A stretch of 64,000 nucleotides of DNA from Flaviramulus sp. (GCA_030731745.1 JANQTJ010000020.1:38132-102131); one strand, 5' to 3'; counted from the stretch's first letter, positions 8,530 to 18,143 are shown. The notes: a model not told the origin generated them from the letters alone. Translations and numbers: made by a program.

Positions 8530-9252
8530 CTATTTTTTTAATAGACTTTTTAATTTCATTGAAATAACTCCAAAAATAGCCTCGGATATTATACCTGAGC
8601 TTAATTTAGATTCACCAAATATTCTGTCAGTAAAAATAACTGGCACTTCAACTATATTAAATTTCTTTAAATAGGTTTTAAATTTCATTTCTATTTGGAA
8701 AGCATAACCAATAAATTTAATCTTATTTAAATCTATAGTCTCCAACACTACTCTTTTGTAACACACAAAACCTGCTGTAGTATCATGAACTTTCATGCCA
8801 GTGATTAAACGAACATATTTTGAAGCTAGATAAGACATAAGTACTCTGCTCATTGGCCAATTAACTACGTTTACACCTGTTATATATCTTGAACCTATAG
8901 CTAAATCAGCACCATCTGTATGACAAGCATTATAAAGTTTTATAATGTCTGTTGGATTATGAGAAAAATCAGCATCCATTTCAAAGAGATATTTATATGG
9001 CCTTTCCAAACACCACTTAAATCCATGAATGTAAGCAGTTCCTAAACCAGATTTTTCTTTCCTAATTTCTAAAAATAACCTTTTTGTGAATTTCTTTTGA
9101 AGCTCTTTAACCTTTAATGCTGTTAAATCTGGCGAATTATCATCAACAATGAGTATGTGAATATCATCTGATTGAGAAAATACAGCCATAATAATAGCCT
9201 CTATATTATCTATTTCATTGTATGTTGGAATAATTACAACAGTCCCTATCAT
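8530..9252 (-). CDS. DPM1-like polyprenol-phosphate mannosyltransferase (GT2)
   Basis: 240 residues. GT-A fold family 2 glycosyltransferase: PTYNEIDNIE (9-18), VDDNSPD (36-42) and the metal-binding EMDADFSHNP near 92. It lacks C-terminal membrane helices, as in the soluble DPM1/Ppm1 group that transfers a sugar from GDP-mannose (or UDP-glucose) to polyprenol phosphate at the inner membrane face. It is the first gene of the operon with pyrC and DUF4296. Confidence 0.9.
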   Translation of the reverse strand: MIGTVVIIPTYNEIDNIEAIIMAVFSQSDDIHILIVDDNSPDLTALKVKELQKKFTKRLFLEIRKEKSGLGTAYIHGFKWCLERPYKYLFEMDADFSHNPTDIIKLYNACHTDGADLAIGSRYITGVNVVNWPMSRVLMSYLASKYVRLITGMKVHDTTAGFVCYKRVVLETIDLNKIKFIGYAFQIEMKFKTYLKKFNIVEVPVIFTDRIFGESKLSSGIISEAIFGVISMKLKSLLKK

Positions 9253-9369
9253 TATACTTTATTTTGAAACCAAAATTAGTTTTGCAAATGTACATTAATA
9301 ACCTTTTATTTTTTTTAAATATTCTTCAATAATAAGCCTCGTTTTAAAAAATTATAATAATTTTATGGT

Positions 9370-10017
9370 ATGTTACGTAACATTGTTTCAAACGAATTAT
9401 TTACCATATTATTGGTTGTTGGTTTAGTAATAGTAGCTATTGCTAAATTGATTGCTCCCAAACGTTTTGAAGATTTTTTAATTGTTTTAGGAAATAATAA
9501 ATACCTTAAAATTTACGCAAGAGATCAAAAATTCTTTGACACTTTTGATGGCTTATTATTCAGTAATTTAATTCTTTCACTTTCTGTTTTTTCTATCATA
9601 ATTTACCAAAGTATTTCAGAAACTAACATTGTTTCAATAAACCTTATGTTTAAAATATGCCTTGGTATTGCTACTTTTATATTGATAAAAGTGCTTGTTG
9701 AGCGGTTAATTTCTAGCCTTTTTGAAATTGATAAAATAATTGACACTTATCTATTTCAAAAAATTAGTTACAAGAATTTTTTAGGCCTTTTACTCCTTCC
9801 TTTAAATGCTTTATTGTTATTTACTTTTAAACCAAATTTAATATTGTTTTATATAATAATCAGCTTATTATTGATAGTTAATATTCTAGGATTAATTAGT
9901 TTATTTAAAACCTATCAAAGTTTAATAAAAAACAACTTATTCTATTTTATTTTATATCTTTGCGCACTTGAAATCGCACCCTATGTCTTAATTTACAAGG
10001 TGTTTTTTAGTAAATAA
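9370..10017 (+). CDS. DUF4271 integral membrane protein
   Basis: 215 residues with five to seven hydrophobic segments (about 10-27, 60-80, 90-110, 137-155, 157-178, 190-210). It matches the Bacteroidota family DUF4271, which typically stands directly before a hemD-like gene, as here (20-base gap). The function is unknown. Confidence 0.82.
   Translation: MLRNIVSNELFTILLVVGLVIVAIAKLIAPKRFEDFLIVLGNNKYLKIYARDQKFFDTFDGLLFSNLILSLSVFSIIIYQSISETNIVSINLMFKICLGIATFILIKVLVERLISSLFEIDKIIDTYLFQKISYKNFLGLLLLPLNALLLFTFKPNLILFYIIISLLLIVNILGLISLFKTYQSLIKNNLFYFILYLCALEIAPYVLIYKVFFSK
9955..9963 (+). promoter_or_regulatory. -7 box upstream of hemD
   Basis: TATCTTTGC, an exact Bacteroidota -7 match, lies inside the 3' end of the DUF4271 gene about 75 bases before the hemD ATG. 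It may give hemD its own promoter. No clear -33 element. Confidence 0.4.
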
Positions 10018-10037
10018 CCCAATTACTTACTCTTATT

Positions 10038-10787
10038 ATGAAAGTAAAAACTATTTTAGTATCTCAACCAGAACCTAAAATTGAGAACTCTCCGTACTTT
10101 GATCTTCAAGAAAAACAACGCGTAAAAATTGATTTTAGACCATTTATTCATGTTGAAGGTGTTTCTGCTAAAGATGTTAGACAACAAAAGGTTGATTTAA
10201 ATAATTACACCGCAATTATTTTAACAAGTAGAAATGCAGTAGATCACTTTTTTAGGGTAGCTGAAGAAATGCGTTTTAAAGTTCCTGATAGTATGAAATA
10301 TTTTTGTCAGTCTGAAGCAGTGGCTTTTTATTTGCAAAAATATGTGGTGTATAGAAAACGTAAAATTTACGTTGGTAAACGTTCATTTTCTGAGCTTTCA
10401 CCATTAATTAAAAAATATAAAGACGAAAAATTCTTGTTACCAAACACAGATAAAGTTAAAGATGAAGTGCCAGAAACCTTAGATGCTCTAGGGGTAAACT
10501 GGAAACAAGCTACTTTTTACAAAACTGTAGTAAGTGATTTATCTGATTTAGCTGATGTTTATTACGATGTTTTAGTGTTTTTTAGTCCATCAGGAATTGA
10601 ATCTTTATTTCAAAATTTTCCAGACTTTAAACAAAATGAAACTCGTATAGCTGTTTTTGGAAACACTACAATAAAAGCTGTTGAAGAAAAAGGCCTACGT
10701 GTTGATATTGCTGCACCAACACCTGAAACTCCATCTATGACGATGGCTTTAGAAAAATATATTGAAAAAGTAAATAAAGGGAAATAA
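10038..10787 (+). CDS. hemD: Uroporphyrinogen-III synthase
   Basis: 249 residues. The two-domain HemD fold is recognisable from TAIILTSRNAVDHFF in domain 1, VFFSPSGIESLF in domain 2 and RIAVFGNTTIKAVEEKGL near the C-terminus. It would cyclise hydroxymethylbilane to uroporphyrinogen III in haem synthesis. Primary sequence conservation in this family is low, but these three segments and the length agree. It is encoded next to DUF4271 and closed by a bidirectional terminator shared with pckA. Confidence 0.9.
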   Translation: MKVKTILVSQPEPKIENSPYFDLQEKQRVKIDFRPFIHVEGVSAKDVRQQKVDLNNYTAIILTSRNAVDHFFRVAEEMRFKVPDSMKYFCQSEAVAFYLQKYVVYRKRKIYVGKRSFSELSPLIKKYKDEKFLLPNTDKVKDEVPETLDALGVNWKQATFYKTVVSDLSDLADVYYDVLVFFSPSGIESLFQNFPDFKQNETRIAVFGNTTIKAVEEKGLRVDIAAPTPETPSMTMALEKYIEKVNKGK

Positions 10788-10808
10788 TAAGTTTACTTCT
10801 AATAAAAT

Positions 10809-10844
10809 AAAAAGGGATGATTCAATCAAAAATCATCCCTTTTT
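10809..10844. terminator. Bidirectional terminator between hemD and pckA
   Basis: Fourteen-base arms AAAAAGGGATGATT and AATCATCCCTTTTT around an 8-base loop, with T tracts in both directions. Confidence 0.9.
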
Positions 10845-10847
10845 TAT

Positions 10848-12458
10848 TTAAAACGCATAACGTTGAGGTCCGCCACGTCTAATTTCCTCACTACAATGTT
10901 GCTCAAACTTTTTAAAGTTTTCTCTAAAAGCATTTGATAATTTAAAAGCTGTTGTATAATAAGCCTGATCATTATTCCAAGTTGCTCTTGGGCTTAAAAC
11001 ACTTGTTGGTACACCAGGACATTCTCTTGGTTGAGCCACACCAAAAACAGAATGGATATGATAATTATCGTAATTATATAATCCCAAATCGCCATTTAAA
11101 ACAGCATTAATCATAGCTCTTGTATATTTTAACTTCATTCGCGTTCCAATGCCATAAGGCCCACCTGTCCAACCTGTATTTACCAGCCAAACGTTTACAC
11201 CAGCATGAATCATTTTTTTACTCAACATTTCAGCATATTTAGAGGGATGTAAAGGCATAAAAGGCGCACCAAAACAAGCTGAAAAAGATGGCACAGGCTC
11301 AACAACTCCTGCCTCTGTACCTGCAACTTTTGCTGTATAACCTGATATAAAATGATAAGCAGCCTGACTAGGAGTTAATTTAGAAATTGGAGGTAATACT
11401 CCAAAAGCATCAGCAGTTAAAAAGAAAATATTTCTAGGGTTTCTACCAATAGAGGGCACTTGGATGTTTTCGATATGTTCAATTGGGTAACTAACTCTTG
11501 TATTTTGAGTTATAGATGTGTTCTCAAAATTAACATTACCTTTTTTATCAAGAATAACATTTTCTAGAATCGCTCCTCTTTTAATAGCATCATAAATTTC
11601 TGGTTCGTTATCTCTTGAAAGATTTATCACTTTTGCATAGCACCCACCTTCAAAATTAAATACTGAATTTTCGTTTGTCCAACCATGCTCATCATCACCA
11701 ATTAAACTTCTATTCGGATCAGTAGATAATGTGGTTTTTCCTGTGCCCGATAATCCAAAAAATATAGCGGTATCTCCATCTTTTCCCACATTAGCACTAC
11801 AATGCATAGGAAGTGTATTTTTAAACACTGGAAGTATAAAATTTAACGCTGAAAAAATTCCTTTCTTAATTTCTCCTGTATATCCAGTACCTCCAATTAA
11901 AGCAATTTTTTTAGTGAAATTTAAAATTGCAAAATTATGCTGTCTAGTTCCATCTTCACCTGGATTAGCCATAAAACCTGGGGCATTAACAACGATCCAT
12001 TCTGGATAAAAATTTTTTAATTCCGTTGGCCTTAAAAACATATTATAGGCAAACTGATTACTCCAAGGATACTCATTTATAACACGAATGTTTAACTTAT
12101 AATTTTCATCAGCGCACGCATAACTATCTCGGACAAAAATCTCTTTTTCAGACAAATAATTTACCACCTTATTGTAAAGCTTATCAAACTTTAAAGGATC
12201 AAAAGGAATATTGATATGTCCCCACCAAACTTTATCTTTTGTAATGTCGTCCTTAACAATAAAACGATCTTGAGGAGAACGTCCTGTAAACTCCCCTGTA
12301 TTAACAGCTAAAGCACCAGACGAGGCTTCTATGCCTTGCCCTTTTTCAATAGCCATATGATGTAACTCTACAGGCGACAATTGATAACATACTTTGGCTT
12401 TTTTTATACCATATTGTTCTAACGAAATCGTTGTAGTAGATTGACTAATGCTTTTCAT
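10848..12458 (-). CDS. pckA: Phosphoenolpyruvate carboxykinase (ATP)
   Basis: 536 residues from the ATG at 12458 (MKSISQS); an in-frame ATG three codons earlier (12467) is equally possible. It converts oxaloacetate and ATP to PEP, the entry to gluconeogenesis. Seen: the kinase-1a P-loop GLSGTGKTTLS, kinase-2 LIGDDEHGW, FEGGCYAK, and FLTADAFGVLPP. Length is normal for the ATP-dependent form. It is monocistronic, with a -7 box at 12485-12492. Confidence 0.98.
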   Translation of the reverse strand: MKSISQSTTTISLEQYGIKKAKVCYQLSPVELHHMAIEKGQGIEASSGALAVNTGEFTGRSPQDRFIVKDDITKDKVWWGHINIPFDPLKFDKLYNKVVNYLSEKEIFVRDSYACADENYKLNIRVINEYPWSNQFAYNMFLRPTELKNFYPEWIVVNAPGFMANPGEDGTRQHNFAILNFTKKIALIGGTGYTGEIKKGIFSALNFILPVFKNTLPMHCSANVGKDGDTAIFFGLSGTGKTTLSTDPNRSLIGDDEHGWTNENSVFNFEGGCYAKVINLSRDNEPEIYDAIKRGAILENVILDKKGNVNFENTSITQNTRVSYPIEHIENIQVPSIGRNPRNIFFLTADAFGVLPPISKLTPSQAAYHFISGYTAKVAGTEAGVVEPVPSFSACFGAPFMPLHPSKYAEMLSKKMIHAGVNVWLVNTGWTGGPYGIGTRMKLKYTRAMINAVLNGDLGLYNYDNYHIHSVFGVAQPRECPGVPTSVLSPRATWNNDQAYYTTAFKLSNAFRENFKKFEQHCSEEIRRGGPQRYAF

Positions 12459-12482
12459 AAATAACATTAAAATTAAATATTA

Positions 12483-12492
12483 GGCAAAATTA
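12483..12492 (-). promoter_or_regulatory. -7 box of pckA
   Basis: The minus strand reads TAATTTTGCC, an exact TAnnTTTG match, placing transcription start near 12479, about 12-20 bases before the two candidate ATGs. No clear -33 TTG. Confidence 0.45.
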
Positions 12493-12521
12493 AGACAATT
12501 TTTTAAAGCATCTAATAATTA

Positions 12522-12917
12522 TTAGTTGTTTTTAGTTATAATTTTTATGGAATTAATAAAAACTATTCCCCAAGACATGATTAATAATAGTCCGCCTATT
12601 GGTGTAATAAAACCGATAGTTTTAAAATCAAAACTTGTTAAGGTATTTGTTGCCAATAAATAAATTGAGCCTGAAAATAAAATTACACCAAACAACACTA
12701 AATAAAATAGGATTGTTTTAACTTTATCTTTTATAAATGAGGTACTTCCAATAAAAAGTAATAATAAAGCATGATACATTTGATAACGAACTCCAGTTTC
12801 AAAAGTATTTTGAGCTTCTACTGTAATGAGTTGTTTTAACGCATGAGATCCAAAAGCTCCTAAAACAATACTTATCAGGCCTAATAAAGACGCTGTAATT
12901 AAAATTTTTTTGTTCAT
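12522..12917 (-). CDS. DUF423 membrane protein
   Basis: 131 residues, four hydrophobic helices. The first carries GAFGSHALK (about 21-29), the hallmark of DUF423 (YgdD-like small inner-membrane proteins). Function unknown. Confidence 0.9.
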   Translation of the reverse strand: MNKKILITASLLGLISIVLGAFGSHALKQLITVEAQNTFETGVRYQMYHALLLLFIGSTSFIKDKVKTILFYLVLFGVILFSGSIYLLATNTLTSFDFKTIGFITPIGGLLLIMSWGIVFINSIKIITKNN

Positions 12918-13025
12918 ATAATAAATTATTCGTAATAAATAGTTTTAATATTTATTAATTTCGTAAAATTGAATACGTTTCAAGCATTTCAATAATTAAA
13001 ACAAAACTAGTCAACAAAATCCAAA

Positions 13026-14387
13026 ATGAGAAAGATTTTAATCATAGGTTTAGGGAAATCTACTTCTTTTCTTTTAAAATATTTACTAGATAAATCTATT
13101 TCAGAAAATCTATTTATCACTATTGGCGATATCCATATTGAAAAAACTAAGAAAATAATAAATGGTAATAAAAATGCTGAAGCTCTAATTTTGGATGTCT
13201 TTAACGATGAAGCTCGCTCAAAAGCCATTGAAAAATCAGATATCGTAATCTCTATGCTTCCTGCACGCTTTCATATTCAAGTTGCAAAAGATTGCATTTT
13301 ACTTAAAAAACATCTGATAACAGCTTCATATATTAGTGATGAGATGCAAGCTTTAGATAAAGACGCTAAAGCTAACGGACTGATATTTATGAATGAAATT
13401 GGTTTAGACCCAGGGATCGACCATATGAGTGCTATGCAAATTTTAGATAAAATTCGAGATAACGGCGGTCATATTATTTTATTTGAATCGTTTACTGGTG
13501 GCTTAGTAACTCAAGAAAACGATACCAATTTATGGAATTATAAATTTACATGGAACCCCAGAAATGTAGTGACTGCAGGACAAGGTGGTGCCGCAAAATT
13601 TTTACAGGAAGGCACTTATAAATACATTCCTTATAATCGTTTGTTTAGACGAACTGAATTTTTAGACATTGACAAATATGGCCGATTTGAAGTTTACGCA
13701 AACCGGGATTCGCTTAAATATCAATCCGTTTACGGATTAGATACTGTTAGAACGTTGTATCGTGGCACCATAAGACGCGTTGGTTTTAGTAGAGCTTGGA
13801 ATATTTTTGTTAGCTTAGGTATGACAGACGACAGCTATACAATTGATGATAGTGAAAATATGAGTTATAGAGATTTTATAAATGCATTCTTACCCTATAG
13901 CCCTTCAGATTCTGTAGAATTAAAGTTACGCCATCAACTTAAAATAGATCAAGATGATATTGTTTGGGACAAACTTATCGAACTTGATATTTTTAACGCA
14001 AAAAAACGCGTTGAACTCAAAAAAGCTACACCGGCACAAATACTTCAAAAAATATTAACAGATAGTTGGACACTTGAAGAAAATGACAAAGACATGATTG
14101 TTATGTACCATAAATTTGGTTATGAAAAAGACGGAAAAAAATACCAAATAGATGCAAGTATGGTAGTTTTGGGTGATGACCAAACTTATACTGCCATGTC
14201 AAAAACAGTAGGCTTACCAGTCGCAATTGCTACACTCGCTATTTTAAATGGTAAAATTAAAACGCCTGGTGTTCAACTTCCAATAAGTAAAGAAGTATAT
14301 CACCCTATTTTAAAAGAATTAGAATCTTTTGGCATCTCGTTTAACGAAAAACAAGTACCATATTTGGGATACAACCCCCTTAAATAA
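13026..14387 (+). CDS. Saccharopine dehydrogenase family oxidoreductase
   Basis: 453 residues. The N-terminal Rossmann segment is ILIIGLGKSTSFLL (4-17), then DIVISMLPARFH and the substrate-domain segment GLDPGIDHMSAM (about 129-140). The C-terminal saccharopine dehydrogenase domain includes FESFTGGL and SMVVLGDDQTYTAMSKTVGLP. In bacteria such proteins may act on saccharopine/lysine or related amino-acid adducts. An Lrp-type regulator gene follows 153 bases downstream, which suits amino-acid metabolism. Start as given; no alternative nearby. Confidence 0.88.
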   Translation: MRKILIIGLGKSTSFLLKYLLDKSISENLFITIGDIHIEKTKKIINGNKNAEALILDVFNDEARSKAIEKSDIVISMLPARFHIQVAKDCILLKKHLITASYISDEMQALDKDAKANGLIFMNEIGLDPGIDHMSAMQILDKIRDNGGHIILFESFTGGLVTQENDTNLWNYKFTWNPRNVVTAGQGGAAKFLQEGTYKYIPYNRLFRRTEFLDIDKYGRFEVYANRDSLKYQSVYGLDTVRTLYRGTIRRVGFSRAWNIFVSLGMTDDSYTIDDSENMSYRDFINAFLPYSPSDSVELKLRHQLKIDQDDIVWDKLIELDIFNAKKRVELKKATPAQILQKILTDSWTLEENDKDMIVMYHKFGYEKDGKKYQIDASMVVLGDDQTYTAMSKTVGLPVAIATLAILNGKIKTPGVQLPISKEVYHPILKELESFGISFNEKQVPYLGYNPLK

Positions 14388-14397
14388 TTAATTTTAG

Positions 14398-14485
14398 TGA
14401 CTTACCCTTTGGGTACACTTTTCGTTTCAATCTTTTTATTTAAAAAAATAAAAAGGATTTTCACTTAAATCGCTATCGTAACTCG
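14398..14485 (+). repeat. Decayed copy of a structured dispersed repeat
   Basis: This gap after the saccharopine dehydrogenase gene aligns by eye with 58164-58246. Shared order: TTACC-n-GGGT, a CTTTC-like block, CAATC plus pyrimidines, a purine-rich arm ending GGATTT, then AATCsCTA and a TAAC end. The internal hairpin is kept though its bases differ: arms AATCTTTTTATTT and AAATAAAAAGGATT. The outer stem seen in the other copy is largely lost. The AT-rich hairpin may also act as a weak terminator. Confidence 0.5.
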
Positions 14486-14540
14486 TTGTTTCAATTTAAA
14501 AGTAAATGGTTATTTTTATGTTTTTAAATGAAATCATAAT

Positions 14541-15011
14541 ATGGACAAAAAAACAAAAACTATCACTATAGATGGGATTGACAAAAAGATACTTCGAGAC
14601 TTAATGCAAGATGCTCGAATACCAATTTTAGAAATTGCGCGTAATGTTGGTATTTCAGGAGCAGCGATTCATCAACGCATACGAAAACTAGAAAAATCAA
14701 AACTAATCTCTGGTTCAAAATTTATTATTGATCCTAAAATACTGGGCTATTCAACTTTGGCATTTGTTGGTATTTATCTGGATAAAGCTGCCAATACAGA
14801 TGATGTAATAAGAGCTCTTAAACGCATACCAGAGGTTATTGAATGCCATTACACTACTGGTAATTATAGCCTTTTTATAAAACTGTACAGTTTAGATAAC
14901 ACCCATTTAATGCATATTTTAAACAGAGAAATTCAAACCATTACAGGTGTTTTAAGAACCGAATCTATCATATCACTAAATCAACAAATTGACAGACAGA
15001 TACATATATAA
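14541..15011 (+). CDS. Lrp/AsnC family transcriptional regulator
   Basis: 156 residues. An N-terminal winged helix-turn-helix (about 10-65: IDKKILRDLMQDARIPILEIA ... RIRKLEKSKLI) is followed by the RAM ligand-binding domain (75-150) with the typical ECHYTTGNYSLFIKL. It is likely a feast/famine-type regulator of amino-acid metabolism; the preceding saccharopine dehydrogenase family gene is a plausible but unproven target. Confidence 0.93.
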   Translation: MDKKTKTITIDGIDKKILRDLMQDARIPILEIARNVGISGAAIHQRIRKLEKSKLISGSKFIIDPKILGYSTLAFVGIYLDKAANTDDVIRALKRIPEVIECHYTTGNYSLFIKLYSLDNTHLMHILNREIQTITGVLRTESIISLNQQIDRQIHI

Positions 15012-15114
15012 TTAACAAAGTCAAAGTGGTTTCTTACGCAACCTTTTAATATTATTGCATCTTTAATTGGTATAGTAGTTGTTACTATGCTGTAAACTAA
15101 TTTAATAATTATTT

Positions 15115-15681
15115 ATGAAAAAAACGCTACTGTTATCACTCATTTCTTTGTTACTATCTTATACATCTTTTTCTCAGGAAACAGAACAAGACAACACAAC
15201 AAATCAAAACTTTAACGAATTAAAACTAAATATGACTAACCTAATTGGATTTAAATGGTTTGATGTAGGCTATGAGCGTACCATAAATGAAGAGTCTTCA
15301 TTTGGTGTTGGCTTACTTACACGAATTGGTTCTGATAGAGATGATAGTGATGGTTTAGATGAGTACAGAACGTTTTCTATAACACCTTATTATCGACATT
15401 TTTTCTCCAACAAATATGCTCAAGGCTTTTTTGTTGAAGGATTTGCTATGATACATTCTGGCGAAGATGAATTTTATAGTTATGACCCAATAACTCAAAC
15501 CGAAAGTTTTAGAGGTGAAAAATATACAGATTTAGCCATTGGTGTTTCCGCTGGAGCAAAATTTGTTACAAAAAGAGGTTTTATAGCAGAAATATACTTA
15601 GGTATTGGTAGAGACATGTTAGAACAAAGTGATATTGAAGTTGTTGGTAGAGGTGGTATTGCCCTTGGTTATAGATTCTAG
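15115..15681 (+). CDS. Outer-membrane beta-barrel protein, unknown role
   Basis: 188 residues. Signal peptide 1-20 ending near YTSFSQ, an acidic/asparagine-rich linker, then alternating amphipathic strands (FKWFDVGYERTI, FGVGLLTRIG, FSITPYYRHFF, GFFVEGFAMI) and a C-terminal strand ending in aromatic F (IALGYRF), the usual barrel-closing signature. The length suits an eight-stranded barrel. It precedes a bidirectional terminator. Confidence 0.75.
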   Translation: MKKTLLLSLISLLLSYTSFSQETEQDNTTNQNFNELKLNMTNLIGFKWFDVGYERTINEESSFGVGLLTRIGSDRDDSDGLDEYRTFSITPYYRHFFSNKYAQGFFVEGFAMIHSGEDEFYSYDPITQTESFRGEKYTDLAIGVSAGAKFVTKRGFIAEIYLGIGRDMLEQSDIEVVGRGGIALGYRF

Positions 15682-15700
15682 AAAATCAAAATTTATAAAC

Positions 15701-15728
15701 AAAAACCCAAGCGAATGCTTGGGTTTTT
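15701..15728. terminator. Bidirectional terminator, beta-barrel gene / glyS
   Basis: Twelve-base arms AAAAACCCAAGC and GCTTGGGTTTTT around GAAT; T-rich continuation on both strands. Confidence 0.9.
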
Positions 15729-15759
15729 GTTTTATGAGATTCCTACCTTTACAGGAATT

Positions 15760-17301
15760 TTACATTTTCATCAACCAAGTACGCACATCAACTTCTTGTT
15801 TAATAATTTGTCTTAAATCTTCAATTTTTACGCGTTCTTGCGCCATAGAATCTCTATGGCGAATAGTAACGGTGTTATCTTCTAAAGTATCATGATCTAC
15901 AGTAATACAAAACGGCGTACCGTTGGCATCTTGGCGTCTATAACGTCTTCCAACAGCATCTTTCTCATCATAATCTACATTAAAATCCCATTTTAAATCA
16001 TCAACAATTTGTTTAGAAATTTCTGGTAAGCCATCCTTTTTCACCAATGGCAATACTGCTGCTTTTACAGGCGCCAAAACACTTGGTAATTTTAAAACCG
16101 TTCTTGTTGTACCATTCTCTAATTCCTCTTCAACTAAAGCATTTGAAAAAACCGCTAAAAACATGCGATCTAAACCAATAGATGTTTCTAACACATATGG
16201 CACGTAACTTTTATTTTCTTCAGGATCAAAATATTGTAATTTTTTACCTGAGAATTTTTCGTGCTGACTTAAATCAAAATCGGTTCTAGAATGAATCCCT
16301 TCCAATTCTTTAAAACCAAAGGGAAATTTAAACTCAATATCAGCAGCTGCATCTGCATAATGAGCCAATTTTTCGTGATCGTGAAAACGATAATTCTCAG
16401 CACCCATTCCTAAACTTAAATGCCATTTCATTCGAGTTTCCTTCCAATGGTTATACCATTCAACTTGTGTACCTGGTTTAATAAAAAACTGCATTTCCAT
16501 TTGTTCAAACTCTCGCATTCTAAAAATAAATTGTCTTGCAACAATTTCATTTCTAAAGGCTTTACCTGTTTGAGCAATCCCAAAAGGAATTTTTAAACGA
16601 CTTGTTTTTTGAACATTTAAAAAATTTACGAAAATACCCTGAGCTGTTTCAGGTCGCAAGTATAAATCCATAGCATTTTCTGCGGATGCACCAAGCTTGG
16701 TTCCAAACATTAAGTTAAACTGTTTAACATCTGTCCAGTTTCTACTCCCTGTTAAGGGGTCTGCTATTTCTAATTCTTCAATTAGTGCCTTAACATCAGC
16801 TAAATCTTCATTTTCTAAAGATTTTGCCATTCTGGAAAGTGTAGCGTTCATTTTTTCTTGATACTCAACAACACGCTGATTTGTTGCCAAAAAGTGTTGT
16901 TTATCAAAAGTATCACCAAAACGTTTTGCCACTTTAGCGACTTCTTTATCAATTTTGGCTTCGATTTTGGCACAATAATCTTCAATTAAAACATCGGCTC
17001 TATATCGCTTTTTAGAATCTTTATTATCAATTAATGGGTCATTGAAGGCATCAACATGTCCAGAAGCTTTCCAAGTAGTAGGATGCATAAATATGGCAGC
17101 ATCAATACCAACTATATTTTCATTCATCTGTACCATGGCTTTCCACCAATAGTCACGTATATTCTTCTTTAATTCTGCTCCGTTCTGCGCATAGTCATAA
17201 ACAGCGCTTAAACCGTCATAAATTTCACTACTCTGAAATACGTATCCGTATTCCTTAGCATGCGAAATTACCTTCTTAAATTGATCTTCTTGATTTATCA
17301 T
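15760..17301 (-). CDS. glyS: Glycyl-tRNA synthetase (dimeric type)
   Basis: 513 residues from the ATG at 17301 (MINQEDQFKK), the start expected for the family; the open frame runs seven codons further but a -7 box overlaps that stretch. Class II synthetase of the single-chain alpha2 type. Motif 2 is seen in FRNEIVARQFIFRMREFEQ, and the C-terminal anticodon-binding domain in LAPVKAAVLPLV ... GRRYRRQDANGTPFCITVDHDT. It charges tRNA-Gly. Confidence 0.97.
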   Translation of the reverse strand: MINQEDQFKKVISHAKEYGYVFQSSEIYDGLSAVYDYAQNGAELKKNIRDYWWKAMVQMNENIVGIDAAIFMHPTTWKASGHVDAFNDPLIDNKDSKKRYRADVLIEDYCAKIEAKIDKEVAKVAKRFGDTFDKQHFLATNQRVVEYQEKMNATLSRMAKSLENEDLADVKALIEELEIADPLTGSRNWTDVKQFNLMFGTKLGASAENAMDLYLRPETAQGIFVNFLNVQKTSRLKIPFGIAQTGKAFRNEIVARQFIFRMREFEQMEMQFFIKPGTQVEWYNHWKETRMKWHLSLGMGAENYRFHDHEKLAHYADAAADIEFKFPFGFKELEGIHSRTDFDLSQHEKFSGKKLQYFDPEENKSYVPYVLETSIGLDRMFLAVFSNALVEEELENGTTRTVLKLPSVLAPVKAAVLPLVKKDGLPEISKQIVDDLKWDFNVDYDEKDAVGRRYRRQDANGTPFCITVDHDTLEDNTVTIRHRDSMAQERVKIEDLRQIIKQEVDVRTWLMKM

Positions 17302-17304
17302 GCT

Positions 17305-17313
17305 GCAAAAATA
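17305..17313 (-). promoter_or_regulatory. -7 box abutting the glyS start
   Basis: The minus strand reads TATTTTTGC, an exact -7 match, only three bases before the glyS ATG at 17301. If used, the mRNA would begin at or next to the start codon, i.e. a leaderless message. Confidence 0.45.
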
Positions 17314-17408
17314 TAAAACCACTTCAAACTAATAGCTGGTTTGTTAAAAAAATAACCAGTTGATTCATTAATTTTTATTTAAGTTTACAATACAACATTT
17401 ATTACACA

Positions 17409-18086
17409 ATGCTTAAACCGCTAATAAACTTATTTTTTCCGGAAGTTTGTTATGCTTGCCATAACTTACTAACTGATAATGAAGATACTATTTGCTTAAA
17501 TTGTAGACACGATCTACCGGTAACAAATTTCCATTTTGAAGATAAGGATGATGTAATAAAAGTACTTTATGGACGAGCTAAAATAGAAAATGGAACGGCA
17601 CTTTTTAGGTTTGAAAAAAAAGGATTAGTACAACAACTAATGCACTCACTTAAATACAAAAACAATGAAAAAATTAGTTATATTCTTGGAGATTGGCTTG
17701 GAAATGAGTTAAAAACATTAAAAAAATACCAAGATATAGATTTAGTAATACCTGTACCGCTCCATAAAAATAAACTAAAAAAAAGAGGCTATAACCAAGT
17801 TACGAAATTTGGACAACAAATATCAAAAGCAATAAACGCAAATTATAACGAGGATATTTTAATTAAGATTACTAATACCAAATCTCAAACTACTAAACAA
17901 AGATTAACTCGTTGGAATAATAATGATGAATTATTCGCACTTCAAAATATGGATGCAATTGACAATAAGCATGTTTTATTGGTCGACGACATCATAACTA
18001 CAGGTGCTACTTTAGAGGCTTGTGTTAATATTTTACAACAAGTTAAAAATGTAAAAATAAGTATAGCTACTATGGCAATAGCATAA
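17409..18086 (+). CDS. comF: ComF family phosphoribosyltransferase-like protein
   Basis: 225 residues. An N-terminal zinc-ribbon (CYACHNLL near 14 and CLNCRHDLP near 30) is followed by a type I phosphoribosyltransferase fold with HSLKYKN, LVIPVPLHKNKLKKRGYNQ and the PRPP loop VLLVDDIITTGATLEAC. ComF proteins assist DNA uptake during competence at the cytoplasmic membrane face; the enzymatic substrate, if any, is unknown. Confidence 0.92.
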   Translation: MLKPLINLFFPEVCYACHNLLTDNEDTICLNCRHDLPVTNFHFEDKDDVIKVLYGRAKIENGTALFRFEKKGLVQQLMHSLKYKNNEKISYILGDWLGNELKTLKKYQDIDLVIPVPLHKNKLKKRGYNQVTKFGQQISKAINANYNEDILIKITNTKSQTTKQRLTRWNNNDELFALQNMDAIDNKHVLLVDDIITTGATLEACVNILQQVKNVKISIATMAIA

Positions 18087-18143
18087 GGTATTAGCCGTTA
18101 TATCTCTAAAATTATGTAGGTTTGTAGAAATTTAAAATTGTTA

